Below, piece by piece: positions 8,388 through 17,041 of a stretch of 64,000 bases of DNA. A program made the translations under genes and the position numbers. The notes under the pieces are model-generated. The model made no database searches. It was not told the origin of the DNA and saw only the letters and a program-made list of their open reading frames with translations. Each line of letters begins with the position of its first letter. Positions within the stretch are counted from its first letter, which is position 1. The stretch spans positions 1 to 64,000 of the forward strand of contig JADFMM010000004.1 in NCBI GenBank assembly GCA_022563885.1. Reading direction: 5' to 3'. The stretch comes from Planctomycetota bacterium (GTDB lineage: Bacteria > Planctomycetota > Phycisphaerae > Sedimentisphaerales > Anaerobacaceae).

Positions 8388-10274
8388 ATGTCGAAGCATG
8401 AATTTCAAACGGAAGTATCGCAACTTCTGCACCTCATCATCCATTCCCTCTATTCTCACAAGGAAATCTTCTTGCGGGAGCTTGTTTCGAATGCGTCGGA
8501 TGCGCTGGACAGACTGAAGTATCTCACGCTCACGGACGACGCGTTCAAATCTCTTGCCTTCGATCCCAAGATTGAAATCACTTTTGACGACGACAAGCAA
8601 AAGACCCTGACGATCACAGACAATGGCGTTGGCATGACCGAGGAGGAATTGATAGACAATCTCGGTACCATCGCACGTTCCGGGACCCAGACCTTCCTGG
8701 GCAATCTCACCGGCGATGCGGGGAAGGATTCGAACCTGATCGGCCAGTTTGGCGTGGGCTTCTACTCGACCTTTATGGTAGCGGATCAGGTGGAAGTGAC
8801 TAGCCGCAAGGCGGGCCAGGAGAAGGCCTTTCGGTGGACCAGCGATGGCAAGGGTAGCTTCGACATCAGCGAGGCGGAGCGTGATGGCTGCGGGACAGAC
8901 ATTGTCGTCCACCTGACCAAGGAGGGCAAAGAGTACGCCAACCGCTGGAAAATCGAAAATGTGGTCAAGAAATACTCCGACCATATCCCCTTTCCCATCT
9001 TTCTCCACTACACCCACACCGAATACGTGAGCGAGGAAGACAAGGAGAAGGGCAAAGAAGAGAAGAAAGAGGCAAAAACAGACCAGATCAACGCCGCATC
9101 CGCCCTCTGGAAAAGACCCAAATCGGAACTCAAAGAGGCCGATTACAACGCGTTCTACAAGACGATCGGGCACGATTATGAGGACCCGCTCTTCTACCTG
9201 CATACCCAGGCGGAGGGCACCCAAGAATATGCCACGCTCTTCTACGTCCCCAAGAAAGCCCCCTTCGACCTCTTCCAGGCGGACTACCGGCCGGGCGTCA
9301 GGCTCTATGTCAAACGTGTCTTTATCACCGACGAGGAGAAAGGACTCCTGCCGGCCTACCTGCGCTTCGTCCGTGGGATCATCGATTCAGAAGATCTGCC
9401 CTTGAATATCAGCCGCGAGATCCTGCAGCAGAACCAGATACTGGCAGGCATCATCAGCGCCTCGGTGAAGAAGCTCCTCGGTGAGTTCACCAGGCTCGCC
9501 GAAAAGGAACCCGACACCTTTCAAGCGTTTAGCGAGCAGTACAATCGGTCCCTCAAGGAAGGGGTGCACATGGACTACGAGAACAGAGAACAGTTGCTTG
9601 AATTGGTCCGCTATAGATCGTCCCAGGAAGAGGGATGGACTGGCTTTGCCGCGTACGAGGAACGCATGAAAGAGGACCAGAAGGCGATCTACTACATCAC
9701 CGGTGGCAAGGAAGAGACCCTCCGAAATTCACCCCTCCTGGAAACCTACCGGGACAAGGGCATCGAAGTCCTGATCATGGACGACGATATCGATGAGATC
9801 GTGATCCAGGGCGTTCCCAAATACAAGGACATCGATCTGAAGGCCGTCAACAAGAGCGGTTCGGCCGACGATTTGAAAACGGAGAGGGACAAAGACAAAG
9901 AGAAGCAGATCAAGCCGCTCATGAAGAAGATCAAGAAGATCCTCGGCGATCGCGTCAAAGACGTGGTGGCATCGACTCGCCTGACAGATTCGCCCTCCTG
10001 TATCGTGGCCGACGAATCGGATCCCACCATGCAGATGCAGCAGATGCTCAAGGCCATGGGCCAGCCGGGCGCGCCCGAGAGCAAGCCCATCCTGGAAGTC
10101 AACCCCACGCATCCCATCGTCGTCAAACTGGCCCAAAAGATGGACGAAAAGACCACATTGGAGGATGTCAGTAATCTGCTGCTCGAGCAGGCCATGCTGG
10201 TCGAAGGCGCCGAGGTTCAGAAACCGGCAGACTTCGTCAATCGGCTCAACCGCATGCTGGAGATGGCGCTGTAA
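8388..10274 (+). CDS. htpG: Molecular chaperone HtpG (bacterial Hsp90)
   Basis: This cytosolic ATP-dependent chaperone has 628 residues, the normal length. The N-terminal GHKL ATPase is clear: ELVSNASDALDRLKYL near residue 32, the ITDNGVGM box near 78, and GQFGVGFYSTFMV near 120. The middle domain has the DLPLNISREILQ arginine loop near residue 340. The C-terminal dimerisation domain runs to the end. A charged linker (EEDKEKGKEEKKEAKTD) separates the N and middle domains at about residues 216-235. ATG 8388 has TAGGAG 13 bases upstream and a sigma-70-like promoter at 8309-8337. The gene is monocistronic. Confidence 0.98.
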   Translation: MSKHEFQTEVSQLLHLIIHSLYSHKEIFLRELVSNASDALDRLKYLTLTDDAFKSLAFDPKIEITFDDDKQKTLTITDNGVGMTEEELIDNLGTIARSGTQTFLGNLTGDAGKDSNLIGQFGVGFYSTFMVADQVEVTSRKAGQEKAFRWTSDGKGSFDISEAERDGCGTDIVVHLTKEGKEYANRWKIENVVKKYSDHIPFPIFLHYTHTEYVSEEDKEKGKEEKKEAKTDQINAASALWKRPKSELKEADYNAFYKTIGHDYEDPLFYLHTQAEGTQEYATLFYVPKKAPFDLFQADYRPGVRLYVKRVFITDEEKGLLPAYLRFVRGIIDSEDLPLNISREILQQNQILAGIISASVKKLLGEFTRLAEKEPDTFQAFSEQYNRSLKEGVHMDYENREQLLELVRYRSSQEEGWTGFAAYEERMKEDQKAIYYITGGKEETLRNSPLLETYRDKGIEVLIMDDDIDEIVIQGVPKYKDIDLKAVNKSGSADDLKTERDKDKEKQIKPLMKKIKKILGDRVKDVVASTRLTDSPSCIVADESDPTMQMQQMLKAMGQPGAPESKPILEVNPTHPIVVKLAQKMDEKTTLEDVSNLLLEQAMLVEGAEVQKPADFVNRLNRMLEMAL

Positions 10275-10943
10275 GTGAATATCACTCATCGGCCATGTCT
10301 CGATGCGCTTGTCTCGTTTCTCACCGCCCCCTCTTGCCAACGCAGCCCTACACAGCTACCATAAGGCCTTACCGAAAAAATGGGGAGAGGGTGAAGTCGG
10401 CCCCTTCCCGCCTTGATTTTGGCTGTGTTTAGGGATCGGCAAGAAATAAGTTGGACAATTTGGGGTCCAAGTGTGCCCCATATTGGGTCGCGCCCGATTG
10501 AGCGACACCACAGGCGTAGCCGTTCTACGTCGCGGATTTTGCGATTGAGAAGCGATCCAAGATGGGGTGCAATTGGGCATTCAAAAGTCCAAGTTATTTC
10601 TTGCCAGTCCCTTAAGGCGAAACGCTGCGCCCCACGGGGACAGCGTCCAACAGTATCGGCCAAAGGGGCCCAAAATCGCATGTCAGGCCCAACCAGTCGA
10701 TTTAATCGACGGAGCCAGTCAACTGATCGCTATCCTGACCGCCATGAACAATAAGACAAAAGCCAGTGCCTGACTCTTTCACTCTTCATCGTTCACCGTT
10801 CGCAACTCACTCTTCCCAATGGTGGTGTTGTCTAGTTAGAAAAACAGTCTGATTCGCGTGAACATCTTCGTCAAGCGGAACTTGCGGGGGTGAATACAGA
10901 ACACCAGAATATTCGTTAGGCGGTGGAGGCACACGCAAGACCA
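10275..10943. other. Gap holding a MITE copy
   Basis: After htpG this gap contains the MITE at 10430-10614. Positions 10680-10772 read as QAQPVDLIDGASQLIAILTA plus a short tail, which faintly resembles the last helix of four-helix-bundle (23S rRNA-IVP/Avd-like) proteins. That match is weak and not annotated as a gene. Confidence 0.4.
10430..10614 (+). mobile_element. MITE-like element, full-length copy A
   Basis: This 185-bp element is bounded by imperfect terminal inverted repeats. The left end is GGGATCGGCAAGAAATAAG. The right end read in reverse is GGGACTGGCAAGAAATAACT. TTA-type trinucleotides flank both ends, consistent with a short target duplication. The core contains GGGTCGCGCCCGATTGAGCG and a second CGATTGAG unit. 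It encodes nothing. Other full copies are at 12868-13053 (inverted), 31580-31764 and 61186-61372. Confidence 0.85.
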
Positions 10944-11285
10944 ATGGAATTTGTCGCCATCTTACTGTTCTACGTGGCATGCGCCTTCGTCCTTATCATC
11001 GTGCACGAGTCGGGTCATTATCTGGCGGGGTTGGTTGGCGGCATTCCCGCACGTGATATGCGAATGCGCCTGTTCTGTTTTCCGCAGCACGTCGTGTTGC
11101 GCTCCGCGGACCACTGGGTATCGGGCGAGAATATCGACGAATACGTAGATGTGGTCTGGCATTACCTCAAGACAACAGCAAGGGTCTATCTTTACGTATC
11201 GGGCGGTCTGCTTTTGGAAACTATATTCACCGGCACTATCACACCCAGTTCTCTAACTTCAGGGCGGTCAGCCAGTGAGTGCTAA
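10944..11285 (+). pseudogene. Truncated M50-type membrane metalloprotease
   Basis: ATG 10944 opens a protein with a hydrophobic helix (FVAILLFYVACAFVLIIV) running directly into the zinc-protease motif HESGHYLAG (HExxH, residues 21-25). This is the arrangement of site-2-protease-like M50 enzymes. It runs to a second hydrophobic segment (LYVSGGLLLETIF) near residue 92, then changes into an unrelated tail and stops at 11285. The remaining transmembrane helices and the distal aspartate motif (third zinc ligand) are missing, so it is probably inactive. Its end overlaps the next gene's GTG by 11 bp. Confidence 0.55.
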
Positions 11286-12840
11286 TAAACGCAAACGCCG
11301 CGTTCTGATCATTCTTGCCGTGGGTCTAGCGGTGTTGGCCGCTGTGCTGGCAAGACCGCTCATACATCTCCTTTACACCGCGTCCCGGGATGCCAATGAG
11401 CTAGAGGTCCTGCCGCCAGGCTACCTTGACGACGCGAGCCGCTTGAATCTAACCAAGATCGGCGAAGTTTGGCAGATACCGGTCGATGGCGATGATCCGG
11501 AAGGACAGATCGCCCAACTGCTGGCCAGGGCCAGAGCCGAGGGGCGACGCGTGTCCATTGCCGGAGCCCGGCACAGCATGGGGGGACACAGCCTCTATCC
11601 CGGCGGAATCCTCATCAATACCTTGCCGTGGAATCAGATGGAGTTGGATGAGAACCGCAATCTCCTCACGGTGCAAGCCGGAGCCGTCTGGAAGGACGTC
11701 ATCGCCTACCTCGACCCGCGTGGTCGGTCCGTGGAAGTCATGCAGTCGAACAACTCCTTCTCCGTCGGCGGCTCGATCAGCGTCAACTGTCACGGTTGGC
11801 AATACGACCGGCCGCCTATCGCCGCCACCGTCGAGTCGTTTCGGCTGATGCAAGCCGACGGGACGATCGTCCGCTGCAGCCGCAGGGAGAACGGCGCGCT
11901 ATTCTCGCTGGCGCTGGGCGGCTACGGCCTGTTTGGCGTCATCCTCGACGTCGAGCTGCGCGTGACGGCCAACGAGCGGTATCGACTGGAACAACGCGTG
12001 GTTCCCGTCGACGAGGCGCTGGCCCAGTTTGACGCCACGATCAAAGACCGCCGGGGCGTGCAAATGGTCTATGCCCGCATGAACATCGTTCCCGACACCT
12101 TCTTAGAGGAAGTCATCATCAACGCGTTCTTTCGCGATCCAGGCGGGGAGATCCCGGCGCTGGCCGAGCCGGGAATGGACGCGTTGAAGCGGGCCGTGTT
12201 TCGAGGATCGGCGGAAAGCGACTACGGCAAAGAGCTGCGTTGGAGCGCGGAGACCCGACTGCAACTGTTGTTGGCGGGCAAGATCTTCTCACGCAACCAG
12301 ATATTGAACGAGGGTGTCGAGGTCTTCCAAAACCGCTCCGCGGACTCGACGGACATCCTGCACGAGTATTTTGTCCCCCGCCAACGCCTGGTGGGATTTG
12401 TCGAAGCGATGCGCAAAATCATCCCACCACACGGCGTCAATCTGCTCAACGTCACGGTCCGCGCGGTGAACGAAGACACGGATACATTCCTGCGCTATGC
12501 GGACCAGCCCATGATGGCTTTCGTGATGCTGTTCGTCCAGGAAAGAACCCCTGCCGGCGAGGCGCGGATGCAAGCCCTCACACGGGACCTGATCGACGCC
12601 GCCATCGAGCACGAGGGGCGATACTATCTCCCCTACCGCCTGCATGCGACGCGCGAGCAATTTCACCGGGCCTACCCCCAGGCCCGCGAATTCTTCGATC
12701 GAAAACGAGAGTACGATCCCGAAGAGTTGTTTCAGAATCAGTTCTACATCAAGTACGGAAAGCCGCGTGAAGCCGCGGAAGCAGTCCGGCCGAATTCAGA
12801 GAAGGGCGGTGATGGACCGGAACTCTTGGGATCAGCTTGA
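11275..12840 (+). CDS. FAD-linked oxidase, sugar-1,4-lactone oxidase type
   Basis: This 521-residue protein has an N-terminal membrane anchor or signal (residues 10-30) and then a PCMH-type FAD-binding domain. The motif SIAGARHSMGGHSLYPGG near residue 95 carries the histidine that is covalently flavinylated in aldonolactone oxidases. NNSFSVGGSISVNCHGW near 160 and GGYGLFGVILDVELRVT near 215 complete the fold. The C-terminal half is the ALO-like substrate domain ending FDRKREYDPEELFQNQF. It probably oxidises a lactone or sugar alcohol outside the cytoplasm. The substrate is unknown. The start is GTG 11275, since no ATG precedes the anchor. Confidence 0.85.
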   Translation: MSANKRKRRVLIILAVGLAVLAAVLARPLIHLLYTASRDANELEVLPPGYLDDASRLNLTKIGEVWQIPVDGDDPEGQIAQLLARARAEGRRVSIAGARHSMGGHSLYPGGILINTLPWNQMELDENRNLLTVQAGAVWKDVIAYLDPRGRSVEVMQSNNSFSVGGSISVNCHGWQYDRPPIAATVESFRLMQADGTIVRCSRRENGALFSLALGGYGLFGVILDVELRVTANERYRLEQRVVPVDEALAQFDATIKDRRGVQMVYARMNIVPDTFLEEVIINAFFRDPGGEIPALAEPGMDALKRAVFRGSAESDYGKELRWSAETRLQLLLAGKIFSRNQILNEGVEVFQNRSADSTDILHEYFVPRQRLVGFVEAMRKIIPPHGVNLLNVTVRAVNEDTDTFLRYADQPMMAFVMLFVQERTPAGEARMQALTRDLIDAAIEHEGRYYLPYRLHATREQFHRAYPQAREFFDRKREYDPEELFQNQFYIKYGKPREAAEAVRPNSEKGGDGPELLGSA

Positions 12841-12867
12841 TTAGCGATTAATCGTTAGCGTAGAGCC

Positions 12868-13053
12868 TAAGGGACCGGCAAGAAATAACTTGGACTTTTG
12901 AATGCCCAATTGCACCCCATCTTTGATCGCTTCTCAATCGCGACATCCGCGACGTAGAACAGCTACGCCTGTGGTGTCGCTCAATCGGGCGCGACCCAAT
13001 ATGGGGCACACTTGGACCCCAAACTGTCCAACTTATTTCTTGCCGATCCCTAA
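12868..13053 (-). mobile_element. MITE-like element, full-length copy B (inverted)
   Basis: This is a full copy in reverse orientation. It begins TAAGGGACCGGCAAGAAATA and ends TTCTTGCCGATCCCTAAG, with TAA at both outer edges. It sits between the FAD oxidase and the HepT/MntA pair and abuts a possible hsdM remnant. Confidence 0.85.
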
Positions 13054-13088
13054 GGCAGGATGAGAATGAATAGTCCCTTCAAAAATGA

Positions 13089-13211
13089 CTGAAGATAAAG
13101 ATACCGGGACTGTCCGATGAGCTATACGAACAATTCGCCAAATCCGATCGGCTTGAGGCCACGATCAAGAAGAACCTGGAGGTGTTGGGTTACGGAGAAA
13201 AGGAGATGAGC
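13089..13211 (+). pseudogene. Possible C-terminal tail of a type I restriction methylase (hsdM)
   Basis: The frame upstream of the hepT start reads LSDELYEQFAKSDRLEATIK followed by KNLEVLGYGEKE. This resembles the extreme C-terminus of HsdM subunits (ESARLEAxIxxNLxxLGYG). Nothing else of the gene remains, and the MITE at 12868-13053 lies immediately upstream. The frame is continuous with the downstream toxin gene. The identification rests on about 30 residues only. Confidence 0.35.
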
Positions 13212-13625
13212 ATGAGCAACACGGATAAAAGCCGCTGGCAGCAACGGCTTGAAAACTTCTGCAGAGCATTGGCCCAGATCGATAAGGCATGTGATCAAGA
13301 GGATTACTCCGATCTTGAGCGAGCGGGGCTGGTGCAGATGTTCGAATTCTCTTGCGAACTATCGTGGAAAGCGTTGAAGGATCTACTCTTTTACGAAGGA
13401 TATGAAGTTAAGAGCCCCCGTGAGGTCATCCGCAAGAGTTTTGAGACAGAATATATGAACGAGGATGACAGCGAGGTCTTTCTTGACGCTTTAGACAAGC
13501 GCAATCTTCTGAGCCACACCTATGAGGGGGAAACGACGCTTGAGGCCGAACGTTTGATTAAAGGGCGGTTTTGCCCCCCGTTGCGGCGGATGTGCAATGC
13601 TATGGAGGCAAAGCGCGGCTCATGA
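13212..13625 (+). CDS. HepT-like HEPN toxin / nucleotidyltransferase substrate-binding protein (HI0074 type)
   Basis: This helical protein of about 137 residues begins with the typical RWQQRLENFCRALAQID. The HEPN ribonuclease motif Rx4HxY is intact: R97, H102 and Y104 in KRNLLSHTY. In studied HepT/MntA systems the RNase cleaves RNA, and its tyrosine is AMPylated by the partner nucleotidyltransferase. ATG 13212 is preferred over 13206 because AGGAG at 13201-13205 leaves a six-base spacing. The last codons overlap mntA by four bases (ATGA), the usual sign of a coupled toxin-antitoxin pair. Confidence 0.85.
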   Translation: MSNTDKSRWQQRLENFCRALAQIDKACDQEDYSDLERAGLVQMFEFSCELSWKALKDLLFYEGYEVKSPREVIRKSFETEYMNEDDSEVFLDALDKRNLLSHTYEGETTLEAERLIKGRFCPPLRRMCNAMEAKRGS

Positions 13626-13939
13626 CGGACGGGGTGAAAGACAAATACCGCAAAGCGATAATCGACATTCTCTCTGCCAATGAGCGCGTTGAGCGTGTGG
13701 TCCTCTTCGGCTCCCGGGCCATGGGGACGTTTTCCCCGACGTCCGATGTGGATATTGCCTTGTCCCGAGATGAATTGACATTGTCTGATCACGCGAAGCT
13801 GGCCCGGAGCATCGACGAACTATCCATTCCTCAACAGGTTGATATCCTGCTCCGCAAGTCGATCAAGAGTGAGAAACTTCTCAAACACATCCAGCAGCAT
13901 GGGGTGGAGAGGTACCGGAATCGTTGGGCTCTCGGCTAG
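13622..13939 (+). CDS. MntA-like minimal nucleotidyltransferase (antitoxin)
   Basis: The 105-residue MNT-fold protein has a complete GSx10DxD active site: G30-S31 and D42-x-D44 in FGSRAMGTFSPTSDVDIAL. A third acidic position is in QVDIL near residue 79. In characterised systems this enzyme AMPylates and silences the HEPN toxin. Its ATG overlaps the hepT stop codon, so the two are translated together. It is followed after five bases by an unrelated aldolase gene. Confidence 0.85.
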   Translation: MTDGVKDKYRKAIIDILSANERVERVVLFGSRAMGTFSPTSDVDIALSRDELTLSDHAKLARSIDELSIPQQVDILLRKSIKSEKLLKHIQQHGVERYRNRWALG

Positions 13940-13944
13940 GACAA

Positions 13945-14592
13945 ATGATAAATCTACCAGAAGAAACCATCAACTGTTTCGTTGAAGCGTGCCATCGAGC
14001 CGCCAGTCACGGCTTGATACGGTGCAGCAGCGGCAACCTCTCCTTACGCTTAGACAAGGATCGAATGCTCGTCACGGCATCGCGAAGCTGGTTGGGGCGA
14101 CTGTCCGCGGACGACGTCTCTCTCTGTCTCATCTCCGACGGTTCCTTGCTTGAAGGTGGCAAACCCAGCGTAGAGATTGGGATTCATGCGGGAATCCTGA
14201 GAACGCGGCCGGATGTCAACCTCGTGATGCACTTCCAGACGCCCTGCGCGACCGCCTTGGCATGCCAGGCGTCGGACAATATCAACTATAATGTGATCCC
14301 TGAAATCCCTTTCTACATCGGACCTGTTGCCCGCATTCCCTATGTGCTCCCCGGATCGAAAGAACTCGCCCAAGCCGTCACGGACGCGATGCGCGAGCAT
14401 GATATGGTCGTGATGGGCAATCACGGGCAGGTGACCGTCGCATGCGATGCGGACCATGCCATCCAGAACGCCGAGTTCTTCGAGTTGGCCAGTGACATCA
14501 TCCTGCGTTCTGGGAATAGGGTGACGCCGCTGCCGGAGAAAGAGGTCCAGACGCTGCTCGAGTTGCGCCGCGCCGGGAAGGTTGACGCATAG
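13945..14592 (+). CDS. Class II aldolase/adducin family protein
   Basis: The protein of about 215 residues shows the fuculose-phosphate-aldolase fold: SSGNLSLRL near residue 28, SVEIGIHAGI near 75 and GNHGQVTVA near 158. These enzymes cleave or form sugar phosphates using a zinc ion held by three histidines. Here the normal HxH ligand pair reads H96-F-Q98, so the second histidine is replaced by glutamine. The zinc site may therefore be altered, and catalysis is uncertain. ATG 13945 has AGGA five bases upstream; an upstream TTG at 13924 is less likely. It is closely spaced after mntA, but a functional link is not obvious. Confidence 0.75.
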   Translation: MINLPEETINCFVEACHRAASHGLIRCSSGNLSLRLDKDRMLVTASRSWLGRLSADDVSLCLISDGSLLEGGKPSVEIGIHAGILRTRPDVNLVMHFQTPCATALACQASDNINYNVIPEIPFYIGPVARIPYVLPGSKELAQAVTDAMREHDMVVMGNHGQVTVACDADHAIQNAEFFELASDIILRSGNRVTPLPEKEVQTLLELRRAGKVDA

Positions 14593-14657
14593 AGGCATAG
14601 GCGAACAGGGCATGGTGCTGCTAGCAACGAAGTCTCAATGTGAAAGCAGAAAACTAA

Positions 14658-15116
14658 ATGGTTCTTGGTATGACGCCTATTACAGTTACCCGCACGATTG
14701 ATGCATCCATTGATGTCGTTTTCTCGACCGTTTCGGACATCCGTCAGTTGTCAAAAGCGCTTCCGCATGTCATCAGATTTGAATTCCTTTCTGTCGTCAA
14801 TAGTGGCGTCGGTGCGCGATTTCGTGAGACGCGTCTGATGAAGGGGAAAGAAGTCACGAGCGAACTCGAAATCACGGAATACGTCGAAAACGACCGGGTC
14901 CGAATGGTGGCCGACAGCCATGGCACCGTGTGGCATACGCTGTTCACTGTCACATCCGAAGGTGGCAGCACGACTTTGACGACGAGAATGGACGCAAGAT
15001 CTGATAAACTGTTCTCCCGAGTAATGAATCCGCTGATCAGGGGCATGATCGCCAAGGCCGTTGAAAGGGATATGGATTTGGTGAAGGCCTTTTGCGAAAG
15101 CGGTCAAAGTGAATAG
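14658..15116 (+). CDS. SRPBCC (polyketide cyclase/START-like) family protein
   Basis: The 152-residue protein fits the SRPBCC fold: ITVTRTIDASIDVVFSTVSD at the start, alternating beta strands (VTSELEITEYVENDRVRMVA), and a long C-terminal helix (MIAKAVERDMDLVKAFCESG). Such proteins bind hydrophobic ligands in a cavity. No ligand can be inferred. ATG 14658 is used; ATG 14670 is an alternative. No strong ribosome-binding site is visible for either. Confidence 0.75.
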   Translation: MVLGMTPITVTRTIDASIDVVFSTVSDIRQLSKALPHVIRFEFLSVVNSGVGARFRETRLMKGKEVTSELEITEYVENDRVRMVADSHGTVWHTLFTVTSEGGSTTLTTRMDARSDKLFSRVMNPLIRGMIAKAVERDMDLVKAFCESGQSE

Positions 15117-15137
15117 GTGAATTGCCGGAGAAGCACG

Positions 15138-15392
15138 ATGCATGATGATGTACCCGACGACTATATGACACCCGTGTATCTCAAACGCGCGTTGAAGGCG
15201 TTTAAGAAACGTCTCAAATTAACGAAACTGGACGCGGAGTCCAGCCTGGGTGGGGGCCCATTCAGTGGTGGACGAGCTTCCGGTATTGTAGCCGTTCGCC
15301 CCCCCGATCGTTACCCTCGAGAGGCCTGGGATAAACTTGTGGAAATGGGAAAACTTCGTAATTCAGGGGGAGGCCTCTACGAGCTAGCCTAG
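15138..15392 (+). CDS. Small conserved hypothetical protein
   Basis: This 84-residue protein has a basic helix (VYLKRALKAFKKRLKLTKLD, residues 13-32), then a glycine-rich loop (SSLGGGPFSGGRASGIVAVR) and PPDRYPREAWDKLVEMGKL. The pattern recalls uncharacterised planctomycete proteins of similar size, possibly nucleic-acid binding from its basic charge. ATG 15138 has GGAG seven bases upstream. It directly precedes the first sulfatase by 57 bp. Function unknown. Confidence 0.65.
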   Translation: MHDDVPDDYMTPVYLKRALKAFKKRLKLTKLDAESSLGGGPFSGGRASGIVAVRPPDRYPREAWDKLVEMGKLRNSGGGLYELA

Positions 15393-15449
15393 ACGTTGAA
15401 CGGGATACCAACCGGCCGAGACCACCCCATTCCTTGGAGGACACTCGTC

Positions 15450-16985
15450 ATGCTATTCGCATTTCTCGCAACTGCTGTCTACTTTGTATTGCCCCTACCG
15501 GCGTGGGCCGCTGAGAGGCCTAACATCGTCTTCATTCTCGCCGACGATCTTGGCTATGGCGACGTGGGTTGTTATAATCCAGAGTCAGTTATTCCGACGC
15601 CAAATCTTGATCGGCTTGCTGAGCAAGGTATGCGTTTTACGGACGCTCACAGTCCCTGCACGGTTTGTACGCCGACACGATATAGTCTGCTGACGGGCCA
15701 GATGGCGTTTCGAGTGCCCCGTGGGGGCTCGGTATTCACCGGTGCGGGTGGACCCTCGCTGATCGCTCCTGATCGGCTGACATTACCCAAGATGCTTCGC
15801 GATGCAGGCTACGCCACTGCTTGCTTTGGAAAGTGGCACGTCGGGATGACATTCTACGACAAGGAAAACAAGCCGATTCATAAGGGCGGCTTGGATGCGG
15901 TCAGGCGAATAGATTACGCGCGACCGATTGTGGGCGGGCCGTTGGACTGTGGGTTTGACCAGTTTTTTGGGACCGCATGCTGCCCCACGACCGACTGGCT
16001 CTATGCATTCATCGACGGAAACAGGGTTCCTACGCCGCCCACCACTCAATTGGATCGTGGGCCGCTGCCGAAGCATCCCTATGCGAACGACAACCGCCCA
16101 GGAATGGTGGCGCCGGATTTCGATTTGGAAGAAGTCGACATCACGTTTTTGAATAAGAGTAAGGCGTTCCTGGAAAACCACATCAAGACGTCGCCAGAAA
16201 AACCATTCTTCCTGTTCCATTCCACTCAGGCGGTTCATTTGCCGTCGTTTCCCGGCAAGCGGTTCAAGGGGAAGACGAGGTCGGGGCCTCATGGTGATTT
16301 TATTTTCGAACTCGATTACGTCGTCGGTGAATTGACAGAAGCGTTGGAGCGGCTGGGCGTTGCTAACAACACAGTCGTCATGTTCTCCAGCGACAACGGC
16401 CCGGAAGTTTCCACCGTGTACTACATGCGCAGGGATCACCAGCACGACGGCGCTCGACCTTGGCGCGGGGTCAAGCGTGACAACTGGGAAGGTGGCCACC
16501 GCGTTCCGTTCATCGTCCGCTGGCCAGGCAGGGTGAAGGCCGGATCGACGTCGGATCAGATCACTTCGCTGACCGACGTGATGGCAACGATTGCCGCCAT
16601 CATCGACGTGGAACTACCCGACAGCGCGGCGGAGGACAGTTACAGCATGCTTCCCGCGTTGCTCGGCCAGGACCAGGCTCCGATCCGTCCGTACCTCCTA
16701 CAGCAAGGATTCGGCGGAGCCCGTTATCTGGCAATTCGTCGGGGCAGATGGAAATACCTCGCCCACAAAGGCTCGGGAGGAAACCGTTACGAATCCCACC
16801 GCCTGCTGAAGAAGTACTGGCTGCCTGATACCGCGCCGGATGCGCCGGGGCAACTCTACGACTTGGAAGTGGACCCCGGTGAAACGAAGAACCTCTATTT
16901 CGATCACCCCACCATCGTCGCAGAGTTGAAATCGCTCCTCCAGGAATCCATCACAAGCGGCCGTAGCGCCCCGCTGCGCAAATGA
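15450..16985 (+). CDS. Secreted sulfatase (S1 family, CTPTR)
   Basis: This formylglycine-dependent sulfatase has about 511 residues. A signal peptide (residues 1-21, ending PAWAAE) is followed by metal-binding DD at 32-33. The maturation motif CTPTR has C73 as the residue converted to formylglycine. GKWHVG is near 127, the metal-binding SSDNGPE near 312, and a lysine-bearing WRGVKRDNWEGGHRVPF block near 343. The substrate cannot be assigned; sulfated polysaccharide or its oligomers is plausible. ATG 15450 has GGAGG nine bases upstream. It is first of the island and directly precedes the sulfatase pseudogene. Confidence 0.92.
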   Translation: MLFAFLATAVYFVLPLPAWAAERPNIVFILADDLGYGDVGCYNPESVIPTPNLDRLAEQGMRFTDAHSPCTVCTPTRYSLLTGQMAFRVPRGGSVFTGAGGPSLIAPDRLTLPKMLRDAGYATACFGKWHVGMTFYDKENKPIHKGGLDAVRRIDYARPIVGGPLDCGFDQFFGTACCPTTDWLYAFIDGNRVPTPPTTQLDRGPLPKHPYANDNRPGMVAPDFDLEEVDITFLNKSKAFLENHIKTSPEKPFFLFHSTQAVHLPSFPGKRFKGKTRSGPHGDFIFELDYVVGELTEALERLGVANNTVVMFSSDNGPEVSTVYYMRRDHQHDGARPWRGVKRDNWEGGHRVPFIVRWPGRVKAGSTSDQITSLTDVMATIAAIIDVELPDSAAEDSYSMLPALLGQDQAPIRPYLLQQGFGGARYLAIRRGRWKYLAHKGSGGNRYESHRLLKKYWLPDTAPDAPGQLYDLEVDPGETKNLYFDHPTIVAELKSLLQESITSGRSAPLRK

Positions 16986-17041
16986 CCGGGCGGACCGTGC
17001 CGAACACTTCCAATCCATCGAGTTTTTTTGAACCGCGGAAA

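Noticed and set aside
8331-9224. 297-residue open frame on the minus strand opposite htpG
   Set aside because: It is antisense to conserved htpG codons and its composition reflects complementary codons; no motif is recognisable.
10286-10754. Short open frames across the MITE at 10430 that recur at 31476-31734
   Set aside because: They recur only because the repeat recurs; frames are not conserved between copies and contain no protein motif.
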